Shown in pieces: positions 16,136-24,679 of a stretch of DNA of 64,000 nucleotides. The notes beneath the pieces are model-generated. The model searched no databases. It had not been told where the DNA came from and saw only the letters and a list, made by a program, of their open reading frames with translations. The translations under genes were made by a program, and so were the position numbers. Each line of letters begins with the position of its first letter. Position 1 is the stretch's first letter. Source of the DNA: Nonomuraea jiangxiensis. Lineage in GTDB: Bacteria; Actinomycetota; Actinomycetes; Streptosporangiales; Streptosporangiaceae. The stretch covers positions 124,001 to 188,000 of the forward strand of contig NZ_FNDJ01000015.1 of the NCBI RefSeq assembly GCF_900099965.1. The letters run 5' to 3'.

Positions 16136-16936
16136 ATGGACAGCGGCAAGCTTCTTGGTGACTTCCTCCGCACCCGTCGTGAGGCCCTGACGTCCGTCCG
16201 CTTCTCCCGCGGACCCGAGACGGCGGAGGTGGCGATGCTGGCCGGGATCAGCACGGCCGCCTACACCCGCCTGGAGAACGGGACGGAACACCGTCCCTCC
16301 GAACGGGTCCTCGGCTCGCTGGCCCGCGTGCTGGAGCTGGACCCCGCCGCGAAAGAGCAGATGTGGGCACTGGCCCGCCCGCTGCTGCTGTGCCACAGAC
16401 CGGAGGACAGCGCGGGCGAGCCGGTCAGCCCGCACCTGCGGCGGCTGATCGACGGCTGGACGGACACCCCCGCCCTGCTCTGCGACCGCCTCATGAACGT
16501 ACGGGCCGCCAACTGCCTGGGCACCGCGCTGCTGGACGGGCTGGAGCACGCCGACAACCTGTTCAGGCTGGTGTTCCTGGACCCGGCGGCGCCGGAGTTC
16601 TTCCAGGAGTGGTACCACATCGCCGGTGCCGCGACCGACTCCCTGCACGCGGTCCCGGCCGGGACCGACGATCCCGAACTGGCCGCGCTGATCGGAGAGC
16701 TGTCCGGGCAGAGCCGCGACTTCCGCCGGTTGTGGGCCGGGCACGACCTGGTCACCGACGCGCACCGGTTCAAGCGCATGCGCCACCCCGAGATCGGCGA
16801 CGTCACCCTGATCTGCGACGTGTTCGACGTGCATCGCCTGCCCGGCTATCAGCTCATCGTCTTCCAGGCCGAACCAGGCAGTCCCTCCGAGCACGCGCTC
16901 GCGCTCCTGGGCAGCCTCGCCGTAACCACCATCTGA
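16136..16936 (+). CDS. XRE-family regulator with MmyB-like ligand-binding domain (unit 1)
   Basis: 266 residues. N-terminal XRE HTH (LLGDFLRTRREALT, then VAMLAGISTAAYTRLENGTE) and a C-terminal PAS-like MmyB/MLTR domain (ANCLGTALLDGLEHADNLFR, HPEIGDVTLICDVFDVHR, LIVFQAEPGSPSE). Members of this group sense small hydrophobic ligands such as fatty acids and often control a flanking reductase or transporter gene. Compared with its paralogue at 17950 it lacks the RRTPGLRREE segment at the start of the HTH, reading FSRGPETAE instead, which may weaken DNA binding. A HAMP sensor-like gene follows after 42 bases. Confidence 0.9.
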   Translation: MDSGKLLGDFLRTRREALTSVRFSRGPETAEVAMLAGISTAAYTRLENGTEHRPSERVLGSLARVLELDPAAKEQMWALARPLLLCHRPEDSAGEPVSPHLRRLIDGWTDTPALLCDRLMNVRAANCLGTALLDGLEHADNLFRLVFLDPAAPEFFQEWYHIAGAATDSLHAVPAGTDDPELAALIGELSGQSRDFRRLWAGHDLVTDAHRFKRMRHPEIGDVTLICDVFDVHRLPGYQLIVFQAEPGSPSEHALALLGSLAVTTI

Positions 16937-16978
16937 GTCCGTCACTACCGGATGTGCGTCGTCCCTGAAAGGAGAACC

Positions 16979-17893
16979 GTGACCGTGATCAACTGCCCCC
17001 GATCCATCCGCGGGCGCTGCACGGTGGTCGTGTCACTGCTGGCACTGGTCGTACTGGCCGCACTCGGAGCCACCGCCGGCCTCGCCGTCCGCCACGTCGC
17101 GGCGGAGCACCTCTACGCGCAGGCCGAGGACGTGGCCGGTCAGTGGATCACCGCCGCGCGGAGCGTCCCGTCGGCCGCCTTCCCCGACCCGCTGCCCGCC
17201 TCCGGCGACGTCGACCTGGTGCAGATCGTCGACGACCACGGCTCCGTCCTGGCCGCCAGCGCCGGCGCCCGGGGCGGGGCCCCGCTCACCAGCCTCCGCC
17301 CCACTCCCGAGGACCCGGTGAAACGCCTGTCCGACGGCCGGCGCGTCGTGGTGGCCGTCCGCTCGGGCTCCACTCCGGTGGTGCTGGCCGCCCGTACCGT
17401 CCCCGCCGTGCTCCGCGGGCACCGTCTCGAATACCTGCTGGCGGGCCTGGTGCTCGCGCTGGCCGCCGCCGCGGGGGCCGGCACCTGGGCCGCCGTGGGC
17501 CGGATGATGCGCCCCGTCGAGGCCCTGCGCGCCCAGCTGGCCGAGATCACCCTGAACGACCTGGGCCGCCGCCTCCCCGTCCCGTCCGGGACCGATGAGT
17601 TCGCCGAGCTGGCCCGTACCGCCGGCAGTGCCCTCGCCCGCCTCGACGAGGACCTCAGCCGGCAGCGGCGCCGCCTCGCCACCGCGCCGGAGCCACGCGC
17701 CCCGCTGCCCACCTCCGCGGCGCCGGAGCCCCGCGCCCCGCTGCCCACCTCCGCGGCGCAGGAGCCGCGCACCCCGCGGCGTGCCGCGCCGGAGCCGAGC
17801 AGCCCGGAGCCGGTCGCCGAAGGCGCCGAGCTCGTGCGGAACGGCAAGTACAAAGCCTCGAAAGGACGCACGGCGACCGCCGCCGTGCCATGA
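16979..17893 (+). CDS. HAMP sensor protein lacking the histidine-kinase core
   Basis: 304 residues from a GTG with AAAGGAG upstream. TM1 (about 17-38), an extracytoplasmic sensor region of about 110 residues with a VQIVDDHGSVLAAS strand, TM2 (about 150-175), then a HAMP domain (RPVEALRAQLAEI, RRLPVPSGTDEFAELARTAG, LARLDEDLSRQRRR). Where HisKA and HATPase should follow, the protein instead has a proline/alanine tail with a repeated PEPRAPLPTSAA unit (36-nt tandem repeat at 17684-17755). The intact relative at 30550 continues into a kinase here. So this is either a kinase truncated by repeat expansion or a signalling adaptor without catalysis. Confidence 0.85.
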   Translation: MTVINCPRSIRGRCTVVVSLLALVVLAALGATAGLAVRHVAAEHLYAQAEDVAGQWITAARSVPSAAFPDPLPASGDVDLVQIVDDHGSVLAASAGARGGAPLTSLRPTPEDPVKRLSDGRRVVVAVRSGSTPVVLAARTVPAVLRGHRLEYLLAGLVLALAAAAGAGTWAAVGRMMRPVEALRAQLAEITLNDLGRRLPVPSGTDEFAELARTAGSALARLDEDLSRQRRRLATAPEPRAPLPTSAAPEPRAPLPTSAAQEPRTPRRAAPEPSSPEPVAEGAELVRNGKYKASKGRTATAAVP

Positions 17894-17949
17894 CCACCGG
17901 ACCGACCGTTCCTGGGGGAAACGGATAGTTACCTATAAATGGAGTTGAA

Positions 17950-18789
17950 ATGGACAGCAGCAAGCTGCTCGGCGAGTTTCTCCGCGCTCGCCGAGAGGTC
18001 ACCACTCCGGCGCAGGCAGGCTTCCTGCATGCCGGCTCCCGCCGCACACCGGGGCTGCGGCGGGAGGAGGTGGCCATGCTCGCCGGAGTCAGTACGTCCT
18101 ACTACATCCGGCTGGAACAGGGGCGCGAACGCCACCCCTCCACCCAGGTCCTGGCGGCCCTCGCCCGGGTGCTGCGCCTGGACGCCGACGCCACCGAATA
18201 CCTCTACACGCTCGCCCATCCCTGGTCCCGGCCGCAGGACCCGGTCATGGCCATGGAGCAGGTCAGCCCGAGCCTGCTCCAGCTCGTCAACCGCTGGCAC
18301 CACATCCCGGCCCTGGTGCTCGGCCGGCGGCTGGACGTGCTGGCCACCAACCCGCTGGCCGAGGCCGTGTACGAGGGCATGAGCCACCTGGACAACTGCC
18401 TGCGCATGATCTACCTCAGCCCCGGGGCGGACGGGCTCTACCCCGACTGGGAGAAGGCCGCCCGCGCCAAGACGGCGCAGCTGCGTGCCGCCCAGGCGGC
18501 CGATCCGGACGATCCTTACCTGCACGGGCTGGTGGAGGAGCTGACCACGCACAGCGAGATGTTCCGCCGCTTCTGGGTCCGGCACGAGGTGCAGGTACGC
18601 AACAACGAGGTCAAGGAGCTCCGCCACCCGACGGTCGGCGAGCTCACCTTCACCTGGGAGGTGCTGACCGTCAGCGGCACCTCGCAGCAGCTGGTCGTGC
18701 TGGCCTCCGAGCCGGACAGCCCCACCGAGCGGGCCGTCAAGCTACTGGCCGACTCCATCGCCGACCGCACCCCCGTTCCCGTCACATAG
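17950..18789 (+). CDS. XRE-family regulator with MmyB-like domain, intact paralogue
   Basis: 279 residues, ATG after GGAGTTGA. Full XRE HTH including SRRTPGLRREEVAMLAGVST and YYIRLEQGRERHPSTQVL, then the ligand-binding MmyB domain (DVLATNPLAEAVYEGMSHLD, LRHPTVGELTFTWEVLTVS, LVVLASEPDSPTE). It is the most complete of three relatives in the window (others at 16136 and 30325). The start is preceded by the AT-rich ATAG-TTAC-CTAT segment at 17925-17936. The downstream neighbour is a convergent LysR gene, so no co-transcribed target is visible. Confidence 0.92.
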   Translation: MDSSKLLGEFLRARREVTTPAQAGFLHAGSRRTPGLRREEVAMLAGVSTSYYIRLEQGRERHPSTQVLAALARVLRLDADATEYLYTLAHPWSRPQDPVMAMEQVSPSLLQLVNRWHHIPALVLGRRLDVLATNPLAEAVYEGMSHLDNCLRMIYLSPGADGLYPDWEKAARAKTAQLRAAQAADPDDPYLHGLVEELTTHSEMFRRFWVRHEVQVRNNEVKELRHPTVGELTFTWEVLTVSGTSQQLVVLASEPDSPTERAVKLLADSIADRTPVPVT

Positions 18790-18820
18790 ACGGTCCACGG
18801 CGGCCCCGACGGGCCGGTGG

Positions 18821-19717
18821 TCAGGACGGTGTGGCGTGCTCCAGGCAGCACCGGACGAAGTCCTGGACGACCGGGTCGGCGTCGTCGGCGGGGGTCCAGG
18901 CCACCCCGACCCGGGTGTCGCTGACCCCGCTGACCGGCCGGTACACGACACCGGGACGGGCGTAGAAGCGGGCCGCGGAGGCGGGGGCCAGGGCGACGCC
19001 GTACCCGTTGGCGATCGCGCTGAGCCACTCGTCGGGCTGGTCCGTGACCGCGCCCACGCGGACCGGGCGGCCGTCGCGCTCGTCGGCCGCCAGCCACCAG
19101 TCCCGCCACCGCCCCGACTCGGCCGGGGCCGCCACGAACGGCTCGTCCCACAGCTCGCGGAAGGGGATCGGCTCCCGCTCTGCGAGCCGGTGGGACGCGG
19201 GCAGCGCCACCCACCGCTCCTCGGCGAACAGCACCTCCACCCGCAACTCCCGCTGCCCAGGGAAGGGCACCCGCAGCAGGGCGACATCGACGCTTCCGTC
19301 GGCGAGGCCGGCGGTCGGGTTGCCCCACGAGGCCTGCCGCATCTCGGCCCGCCAGCCCGGCCGGCGCCGGGTGAAGGCCGCGACGATGTCCTGGGTGGCC
19401 TCGTTGGCGGCGCTGGCCAGGAAGCCCACGCGCAGCACCCGGGACTCCCGGGCGGCCGCGCTCCTGGCCTCCCGCCACGTCCGGTCCCAGCCGGCCAGCA
19501 GCTCCGGCACCCGCGCGGCCAGCGCCCGGCCCGGCTCGGTGAGCGTCATGCCGGCCCGCGACCGGGTGAACAACCGCACCCCGAGCAGCGCCTCCAGCTG
19601 CTTGATCTGCTTGGTCAGTGCCGGTTGCGACACGAACAGCCGCTCCGCGGCCCGGGTGAGGGTCCCTTCCTCCGCCACGGCGGTGAAATAGCGGAGCAGC
19701 CGCGTGTCGACATCCAT
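18821..19717 (-). CDS. LysR-family transcriptional regulator
   Basis: 298 residues, standard LTTR length. HTH in the first 60 residues (RYFTAVAEEGTLTRAAERLF, SQPALTKQIKQLEALLGVRL), linker helix, then two periplasmic-binding-like halves (VLRVGFLASAANEATQDIVA; DEPFVAAPAESGRWRDWW). Divergent from the DoxX-like gene starting at 19810, its likely target, with a symmetrical LysR-type site between them. Effector unknown. Confidence 0.93.
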   Translation of the reverse strand: MDVDTRLLRYFTAVAEEGTLTRAAERLFVSQPALTKQIKQLEALLGVRLFTRSRAGMTLTEPGRALAARVPELLAGWDRTWREARSAAARESRVLRVGFLASAANEATQDIVAAFTRRRPGWRAEMRQASWGNPTAGLADGSVDVALLRVPFPGQRELRVEVLFAEERWVALPASHRLAEREPIPFRELWDEPFVAAPAESGRWRDWWLAADERDGRPVRVGAVTDQPDEWLSAIANGYGVALAPASAARFYARPGVVYRPVSGVSDTRVGVAWTPADDADPVVQDFVRCCLEHATPS

Positions 19718-19733
19718 GCCATGAGGTTATAGA

Positions 19734-19746
19734 TCCAAGTATTGGA
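19734..19746. promoter_or_regulatory. LysR-type dyad between the lysR and doxX-like genes
   Basis: TCCAA-GTA-TTGGA, 5-bp arms with a 3-bp spacer, sits 17 bases before the LysR start codon and 64 bases before the DoxX-like start. Contains the T-N11-A spacing expected of LTTR sites. Assignment to this LysR is by position. Confidence 0.5.
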
Positions 19747-19809
19747 CGCCAACCGGGGCGGACGGCGAGGGTGGACGGGTCAGGAGAGCCCCGAACGGAG
19801 ACCCAGCAG

Positions 19810-20163
19810 ATGAGCACCGCCTATCTCGTCGTCACCCTCATCACGATCGCGGCCAACGCGTGGGCGGCCGCCGCCGACTTCGCGCGGGCGAAGTTCGTGC
19901 TGGCGAACTCGGACCAGTTAGGGCTTTCGCGGTCGTGGCTGCCGCTGCTCGGCGGGTTGAAGGCCGCCGGGGCCGCCGGGCTCTTGCTCGGGCTCGTGGG
20001 CGTCCCGTACGTCGGCGTCGCCGCCGCGGCCGGGCTCGCGCTGTTCTTCGTCGGCGCGATCGTCGTCCACGTCCGCGCCCGCGTACTTGGCAAGATCCCG
20101 ATCCCCGGCGGCTTCCTGGCGCTGGCCGCGGCCTCCCTGGCCCTCGCCGCGACCGCTTCCTGA
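19810..20163 (+). CDS. DoxX-like small membrane protein
   Basis: 117 residues, ATG after GGAGACC. Four predicted TM helices with the DoxX-family pattern: YLVVTLITIAANAWAAAADF, a conserved polar loop with ANSDQLGLSRSWLPLLGGLK, then GAAGLLLGLVGVPYVGVAAA and a last helix. Proteins of this group are integral membrane and of uncertain function; some act in redox or sulfur handling. Probably regulated by the divergent LysR gene. Confidence 0.85.
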   Translation: MSTAYLVVTLITIAANAWAAAADFARAKFVLANSDQLGLSRSWLPLLGGLKAAGAAGLLLGLVGVPYVGVAAAAGLALFFVGAIVVHVRARVLGKIPIPGGFLALAAASLALAATAS

Positions 20164-20269
20164 CCGTCAGGCCAGGAAACTCTCCGGCGTCGAGCTCACC
20201 GGTCACCTTCTCGTTCTTCGATCCGTCATGGCGGTGTAAGCACGATGACGGCTCCAGAAGGAGAAGATC

Positions 20270-20731
20270 ATGGAAGCTCGGATGAAGAACCCCGCGGCGA
20301 TCCTGCCCGAGGCGACGAAGGGAATTCAGTCCCTCGTCAAGGCGATGTACCAGGGCGGCGCCCCGCAGCAGACGCTGGAGCTGGTCCACCTGCGCGTGAG
20401 CCAGATCAACGGTTGCAGCACCTGCGTGTACGGCGGGGTGGTCAGCGCCAAGAAGGCCGGTGAGACCGACGAGCGGCTGCACTCGGTGGCGGCCTGGCGG
20501 GAGTCGCCGCTGTTCAGCGAGGCGGAGCGGGCCGCGTTGGCGCTGGCCGAGTTCGCCACCCGGATCGCCGACAAGTCCGGGGACGCGGTGCCGCAGGACG
20601 TCTGGGACGACGCGGCCGACCACTTCGACGAGGGGCAGCTGGCGGCCATCATCCTGATGATCGCCACGACCAATTTCTTCAACCGCCTCAACGCCACCAC
20701 CAAGCAGCCGGCCGGCGCGACCTGGAGCTGA
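20270..20731 (+). CDS. AhpD-like carboxymuconolactone decarboxylase-family protein
   Basis: 153 residues, ATG preceded by GAAGGAGAAGATC. CMD/AhpD fold with the redox pair C-S-T-C in QINGCSTCVYGGVV and a downstream His-poor helix HFDEGQLAAIILMIATTNFF. The CxxC plus the helix-rich layout fits alkylhydroperoxidase-like enzymes (thioredoxin-like peroxide or radical detoxification) and not the pathway enzyme PcaC. About 100 bases downstream of the doxX-like gene, so the two may be co-transcribed. Confidence 0.88.
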   Translation: MEARMKNPAAILPEATKGIQSLVKAMYQGGAPQQTLELVHLRVSQINGCSTCVYGGVVSAKKAGETDERLHSVAAWRESPLFSEAERAALALAEFATRIADKSGDAVPQDVWDDAADHFDEGQLAAIILMIATTNFFNRLNATTKQPAGATWS

Positions 20732-20797
20732 CCTCTCCGACCCGGCGCCGGGGCGCCCCCGCCGTACGGGGCGTCCGGCGCCGGGCTCCGAGGGCGG

Positions 20798-20849
20798 GTG
20801 TCCGGCCGGAACGTGGGGTGTCCGGCCGGAACCTACGTGTCCGGCCGGA
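20798..20849. repeat. Three direct repeats of GTGTCCGGCCGGA
   Basis: Exact copies of GTGTCCGGCCGGA start at 20798, 20818 and 20837, i.e. with periods of 20 and 19 bases. Each contains the perfect palindrome TCCGGCCGGA. They lie in the gap between two convergent genes (CMD at 20731 and the amidohydrolase ending at 20898), with a weaker flanking copy GCGTCCGGCGCCGGG at 20771. Role unknown: may be nested hairpins acting as a two-way terminator or a protein-binding array. Confidence 0.6.
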
Positions 20850-20897
20850 GCTCACATGTCCCGTTCGGGGGTGGTGTCATGTGGCAAGGCGTCGAGG

Positions 20898-22214
20898 TCA
20901 GGGCGGTCGAAGAACCTCCCTCCGAGGACGAGCGCCCGTATGTCGCGCGAATTGGCCGATGTCGTCGAGCGGGTCGCCGCCAAGGAGGACCAGGTCGGCG
21001 ACCTTGCCCTCCTCGACACTGCCGAACGAGTCGGCCACATCGAGGAACCGCGCCGGGTTCAAGGTGGCCGCCCGCAGCGCCGCCGCCGGTGTCAGGCCCG
21101 CCAGGACCAGCAGCGCCAGCTCGTCGTGCAGGCTGAACCCCGGCACGAACGTGTCGGTGCCCGCCAGCAGCCCGACGCCCGCCCGGTGCAGGTCGCCCAC
21201 CACGCGGAGCCGGCGCTGGAAGTACTCCGCCTGCGCGGCCCGCCGGGCGGGGTCGGCCGCCCAGTGGCGGTGGGATGCCCATCCGTGCCGGAGGTCGGGT
21301 TCGATGTGGTGGAGGTGGCCCTCCAGGGGGAAGTCGTCGCCGCCCGCGTACGCGCTCGCCTGGAGCACGGCCAGGGTGGGCACGTGCCAGGTGCCGTGCT
21401 CGGCGAAGACCCCGTACAGCTCGGCGGCCAGACCGGGATCGTGCGAGGCGGCCGCCGCCGGGATCACCTCGTTGAACACCCGCCCGATCGCCGCCATGTC
21501 CGTGTGGTCCACGGCGGCGACCTCCGCGGCCAGCTCGGCCCCGCGGGTCGAGGTTGCCAGGAAGACCCCTTCGAGGTGCTCGATGCTGCGCTGTCCGGCC
21601 GCCGCCGCCTCGGCCACCCCCACCGAGAACGGCACGTGCCCGGCGAACGGCATGCCCGCCCGCCGTGCCTCGCGGGCCAGCGCGAAGTAGGCGTCCCGGG
21701 GCAGCAGATTGTAGACCTTGACGAAGTCGGCGCCCTCGTCACGGCTCTGCCGTACCGCCGCGCGGGCCTCCTCCTCGGTGCCGACCGCGAGGGAGTACGG
21801 CCGCAGTGGCCGCGGCCCGTCGACGATCCGGCTGGCGATCACCATGCGCGGCGCGACCAGGTCGCCTTCGCCGAGCCGGCGCCGCCACTGCATGTGTACG
21901 GGCGCCCCACCCATGTGCCGGATCCCCGTCACCCCGTTGAGCAGGAAGTACGGCAGCCGGTCCGCCTGGAAGGTGTGGACGTGCATGTCCCACAGGCCCG
22001 GGATGACGAACGTGCCCGCGGCATCGATCACCTGGGCGCCGGAGGGCGGCACCGGATCGGGCCCCACCGCCGTTATCAGCCCGTTCACCACGACCACGGT
22101 CATGCCCGGGTGCCGCGAGCCGCCGGCGATGTCGATCACCGTGGTCCCGGTCAGCGCCAGGGGGCGCGTCGGAGGGATGCTCTGCGAAATAAGCGACTGA
22201 TGAAGATTTTTCAC
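20898..22214 (-). CDS. Amidohydrolase, imidazolonepropionase/prolidase-like
   Basis: 438 residues. Metal-dependent hydrolase (TIM-barrel) superfamily: N-terminal beta sandwich, then the metal motif WDMHVHT (HxH), VKVYNL where the bridging Lys is expected, FAGHVPFSVG and SIEHLEG histidines, and GTDTFVPGFSLHDEL with the terminal metal Asp. The C-terminal NPARFLDVADSFGSVEEGKV and ADLVLLGGDPL are standard for the family. Closest to the IPPase-like group often labelled Xaa-Pro or N-acyl hydrolases; true substrate unknown. Cytoplasmic, no signal peptide. Divergent from the TetR gene at 22385. Confidence 0.88.
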   Translation of the reverse strand: MKNLHQSLISQSIPPTRPLALTGTTVIDIAGGSRHPGMTVVVVNGLITAVGPDPVPPSGAQVIDAAGTFVIPGLWDMHVHTFQADRLPYFLLNGVTGIRHMGGAPVHMQWRRRLGEGDLVAPRMVIASRIVDGPRPLRPYSLAVGTEEEARAAVRQSRDEGADFVKVYNLLPRDAYFALAREARRAGMPFAGHVPFSVGVAEAAAAGQRSIEHLEGVFLATSTRGAELAAEVAAVDHTDMAAIGRVFNEVIPAAAASHDPGLAAELYGVFAEHGTWHVPTLAVLQASAYAGGDDFPLEGHLHHIEPDLRHGWASHRHWAADPARRAAQAEYFQRRLRVVGDLHRAGVGLLAGTDTFVPGFSLHDELALLVLAGLTPAAALRAATLNPARFLDVADSFGSVEEGKVADLVLLGGDPLDDIGQFARHTGARPRREVLRPP

Positions 22215-22384
22215 GAAAAAGCCAGCTTATCGGTCGAACGCCATCCAGCCTGGTACGACGCGCCGAAGACACCCTGAACCACGCGGATCGCGTCGCCGGG
22301 TGGCCGGGCGTGCCGGCCGGTTCGCATCCTCCTGGGTCCTGCGCGATAGAATTAAGGCGTCCGGTCATATTGCGGGGAGACAGC

Positions 22385-22957
22385 ATGCCCAAGCCGTCCA
22401 AGCGAGAAGACCTGCTGGCGTCGGCGCTGGAGGTGTTCCACACCCGTGGTTTCCACGGGACCGGCATCAAGGAGATCGCCGACGCCGCCGGAGCGCCGAA
22501 GGGGTCGTTCTACAACCACTTCGCCAGCAAGGAGGAGTGCGCCGTGGCGGCACTGCGGCGTTACGGCGCCGAGCAGCGTTTCGACCTGCTCACCGACACC
22601 TCGCTGCCGCCGCTGGAGCGGATCCGCCGCCACTTCGAGTTCCTGCGGGACGGGATCGCCGGGCGCGACTTCACCCGCGGCTGCCTGGTCGGCAATTTCG
22701 CCACCGACGTGGTGGACCACAGCGAGCTGATCAGATCAGCCGTCGCCGACGGCCTGGGATCCTGGTACGAGCTCATCGCCGGGGCTCTGACCGAGGCCCG
22801 CCGCGACGGCGCCGTCCGTGCCGACCTCGACCCGCAGGCCACGGCGCACTTCGTGGTCAACGCCTGGGAGGGCACCATCATCGAAGCGCGCGCCACCAGG
22901 TCCGCCGCGCCCTTCGACACGTTCTTCCAGCTGATCTTCGACGTGGTGCTGCGCTGA
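22385..22957 (+). CDS. TetR-family regulator (TetR_C_16-like)
   Basis: 190 residues. HTH in residues 8-55 (EDLLASALEVFHTRGFHGTG, IKEIADAAGAPKGSFYNHFA). C-terminal ligand domain has RGCLVGNFATDVVDHSELIR, a segment characteristic of the AcrR/NemR-like group whose conserved Cys (here in GCLVGNF) can sense electrophiles. The gene is divergent from the amidohydrolase across 170 bases with a plausible -10 box TAGAAT. It converges with the ABC remnant, separated by a hairpin. Confidence 0.9.
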   Translation: MPKPSKREDLLASALEVFHTRGFHGTGIKEIADAAGAPKGSFYNHFASKEECAVAALRRYGAEQRFDLLTDTSLPPLERIRRHFEFLRDGIAGRDFTRGCLVGNFATDVVDHSELIRSAVADGLGSWYELIAGALTEARRDGAVRADLDPQATAHFVVNAWEGTIIEARATRSAAPFDTFFQLIFDVVLR

Positions 22958-22960
22958 CCC

Positions 22961-23003
22961 CGGCCGGACCGGGGGAGGGCCGGGCCCCTGCCAGGTCCGG
23001 CCG
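22961..23003. terminator. Bidirectional hairpin between tetR and the ABC locus
   Basis: Ten-base-pair stem CGGCCGGACC (22961-22970) with GGTCCGGCCG (22994-23003) lies between the two convergent stop codons at 22957 and 23007. No U-run. Confidence 0.6.
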
Positions 23004-23006
23004 CTG

Positions 23007-23585
23007 TCACCCGATCCGCTGAAGGACGCGCTCACGCCGGGCGGCCACGCCGGAGCCCGACTCCCCGCGCGCCATCCCACGCAGCACGATCGGCGCCACC
23101 ACCAGCCCGAACACCACCCACGCGCCCAGCACGCCGGTCATTTCCACGTGCCGCCACGACTCACCGATCTCGACGCTCACCGCGTCACCGGGCAGCAGGG
23201 CCGAGCGCATGCCCAGGCCGAGCCAGTAGACCGGGAACACCTGGGCGACCACCTGCACCCACACCGGCAGCGCCGTGATCGGGTAGAAGATCCCGGAGAT
23301 CGCGATCACGGCGATCATCAGCAGCTGGATCAGCCCCTGGCTACGCGAGTCGGCGAACACCGAGCCCAGGATCGCGCCGAGCGGCAGCGTGGCCGCCATG
23401 CCGACCACCACCACCAAGGCCAGCATCGGCCACGCGCCGCCGCTGAGCGCCGGCTCATGGAGACCATGCCGACGGAGACGTTCATGCCCAGGATGCTCGG
23501 CAGCGCGAGCGTGCCCAGCATGAACCCCGTGGCCCCGAACTCCGCGTCGCGCATGAACCACAGGGCGGCGAGCATCAGCAGCGCA
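23007..23585 (-). pseudogene. ABC-2 permease remnant with two internal gaps
   Basis: Two blocks of an ABC-2-type permease are visible in different frames. Block 1 (about 23585-23455) encodes GPALLMLAALWFMRDAEFGA and LALPSILGMNVSVGMVSM. Block 2 (about 23450-23009) encodes MLALVVVVGMAATLPLGAIL, the motif IAISGIFYPITALPVW and QVFPVYWLGLGMRSALLPGD. The N-terminal ~40 residues with TM1 and about 45 residues between the blocks, relative to a normal ~250-residue permease, are missing. Block 2 happens to be in the ATPase frame. Not a working permease as sequenced. Confidence 0.72.
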
Positions 23586-24380
23586 GGCCCGGTGGACCTC
23601 GACCTCGCTGATGGAGTCGCCGTACTGGCGGAAGAGCTCGCGGATGAACGCGGTCGAGTCTGGCGTGGACTCGGTGAAGCGCTGCCCGCCGCGCTTCCAG
23701 CGCACCCGGTCCGCACCGGCGATCTGACCGGCCGGCTCGTACGGGGTGCCGTCGGCGATGATCCGGCCCCGGTCGAGTACGGCGATGCGGTCGGCGAGCT
23801 TCTCCGCCTCGTCCAGGTCGTGCGTGGTGAGCAGGACCGTGGTGTCCAGGCCGCCTACCAGGTCGTGGAACTCGCGCCGGGCCTGCGGGTCGAACCCCGC
23901 GGTCGGCTCGTCCAGGAACAGCACCTCCGGGCGGCCGACGATGCCGATCGCGACGTCCAGGCGGCGGCGTTGCCCGCCGGACAGGGTCCTGATCTTCTTG
24001 CCGGCGTGCCCGGTCAGGCCGACCGCCGCGATGAGCTCGTCGGCGTCCCAGGGTCGCCCCGGATAGTACGACGCCTGGTGGGCCAGCAGTTCCCGCACCC
24101 GCCACTTGCCGTGGTCGCGCCACGACTGCAGGACGACGCCGACCCTGGCCCGCCACGCCTCGCCGCCGCGGGCGGGGTCGGTGCCGAGCACCTCGGCGCG
24201 GCCCGCCGAAGCCAGGCGGAAGCCTTCGAGGATCTCGATGGTGGTGGTCTTGCCCGCGCCGTTCGGCCCGAGCAGCGCGAGCACCTCGCCCTGCCGTACC
24301 TGGAGGCTCACCCCGTCCAGAACGTCGGTCCTGCCGTAACGCATGCGCAGGCCCTCGACGTCCACCACGACCGGCGTCAC
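23580..24380 (-). CDS. ABC exporter ATP-binding domain (C-terminus lost)
   Basis: ATPase half of a DrrA-type ABC-2 exporter. From a GTG: Walker A GPNGAGKTTT, Q-loop VVLQSW, signature LSGGQRRRLDVAIG, Walker B VLFLDEPTAG, H-loop LLTTHDL; all intact. After TPDSTAFIRELFRQYGDS the expected last ~20 residues are missing and the frame runs on into permease DNA read out of frame, giving one 457-residue open frame that ends at 23007. The end given here (23580) is where ATPase similarity stops. The start overlaps a short upstream frame (stop at 24377) of unclear nature. Confidence 0.75.
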
Positions 24381-24590
24381 GGTTCGCTCCGCGCCCGGCC
24401 GGCTGTGTCCGACCTGTTCATTTCGGCCTCCTCAACCTGACGCCGCGCCGGCGTGGTGCCGGGTGGCGTGCTGCTTGCGGACGGCCGGGCGCATGGCGAA
24501 GCGGCGCCTCGGCGGTGTCCTCGGACTGGTGAGCCGGGCGGCGCGGCGCGGCCGTCGCCTGGGGCTTCGCCCGGCATGCAAGCAACCGTA

Positions 24591-24613
24591 GTTGACTAAT
24601 TTCGTTAGTCAAC
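24591..24613. promoter_or_regulatory. Perfect inverted repeat upstream of the ABC locus
   Basis: GTTGACTAA-TTTCG-TTAGTCAAC, 9-bp arms and 5-bp spacer. It lies in the 298-base gap 24381-24679, which otherwise holds no convincing gene; a 66-codon frame (24377-24577) is unremarkable and may be a remnant. The same architecture with one symmetrical base change occurs before the TetR gene at 62009. Operator function is inferred. Confidence 0.65.
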
Positions 24614-24679
24614 GGGAGTTGCTTAACGGCCACCGGCCGAGGACTCCGACGCGCGCTCGTTCGTGGCTTGCTCGCCCCG

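Noticed and set aside
24377..24577. 66-codon frame overlapping the ABC ATPase start as a regulator gene
   Set aside because: No HTH or family resemblance; at most a remnant, so not listed as a gene.
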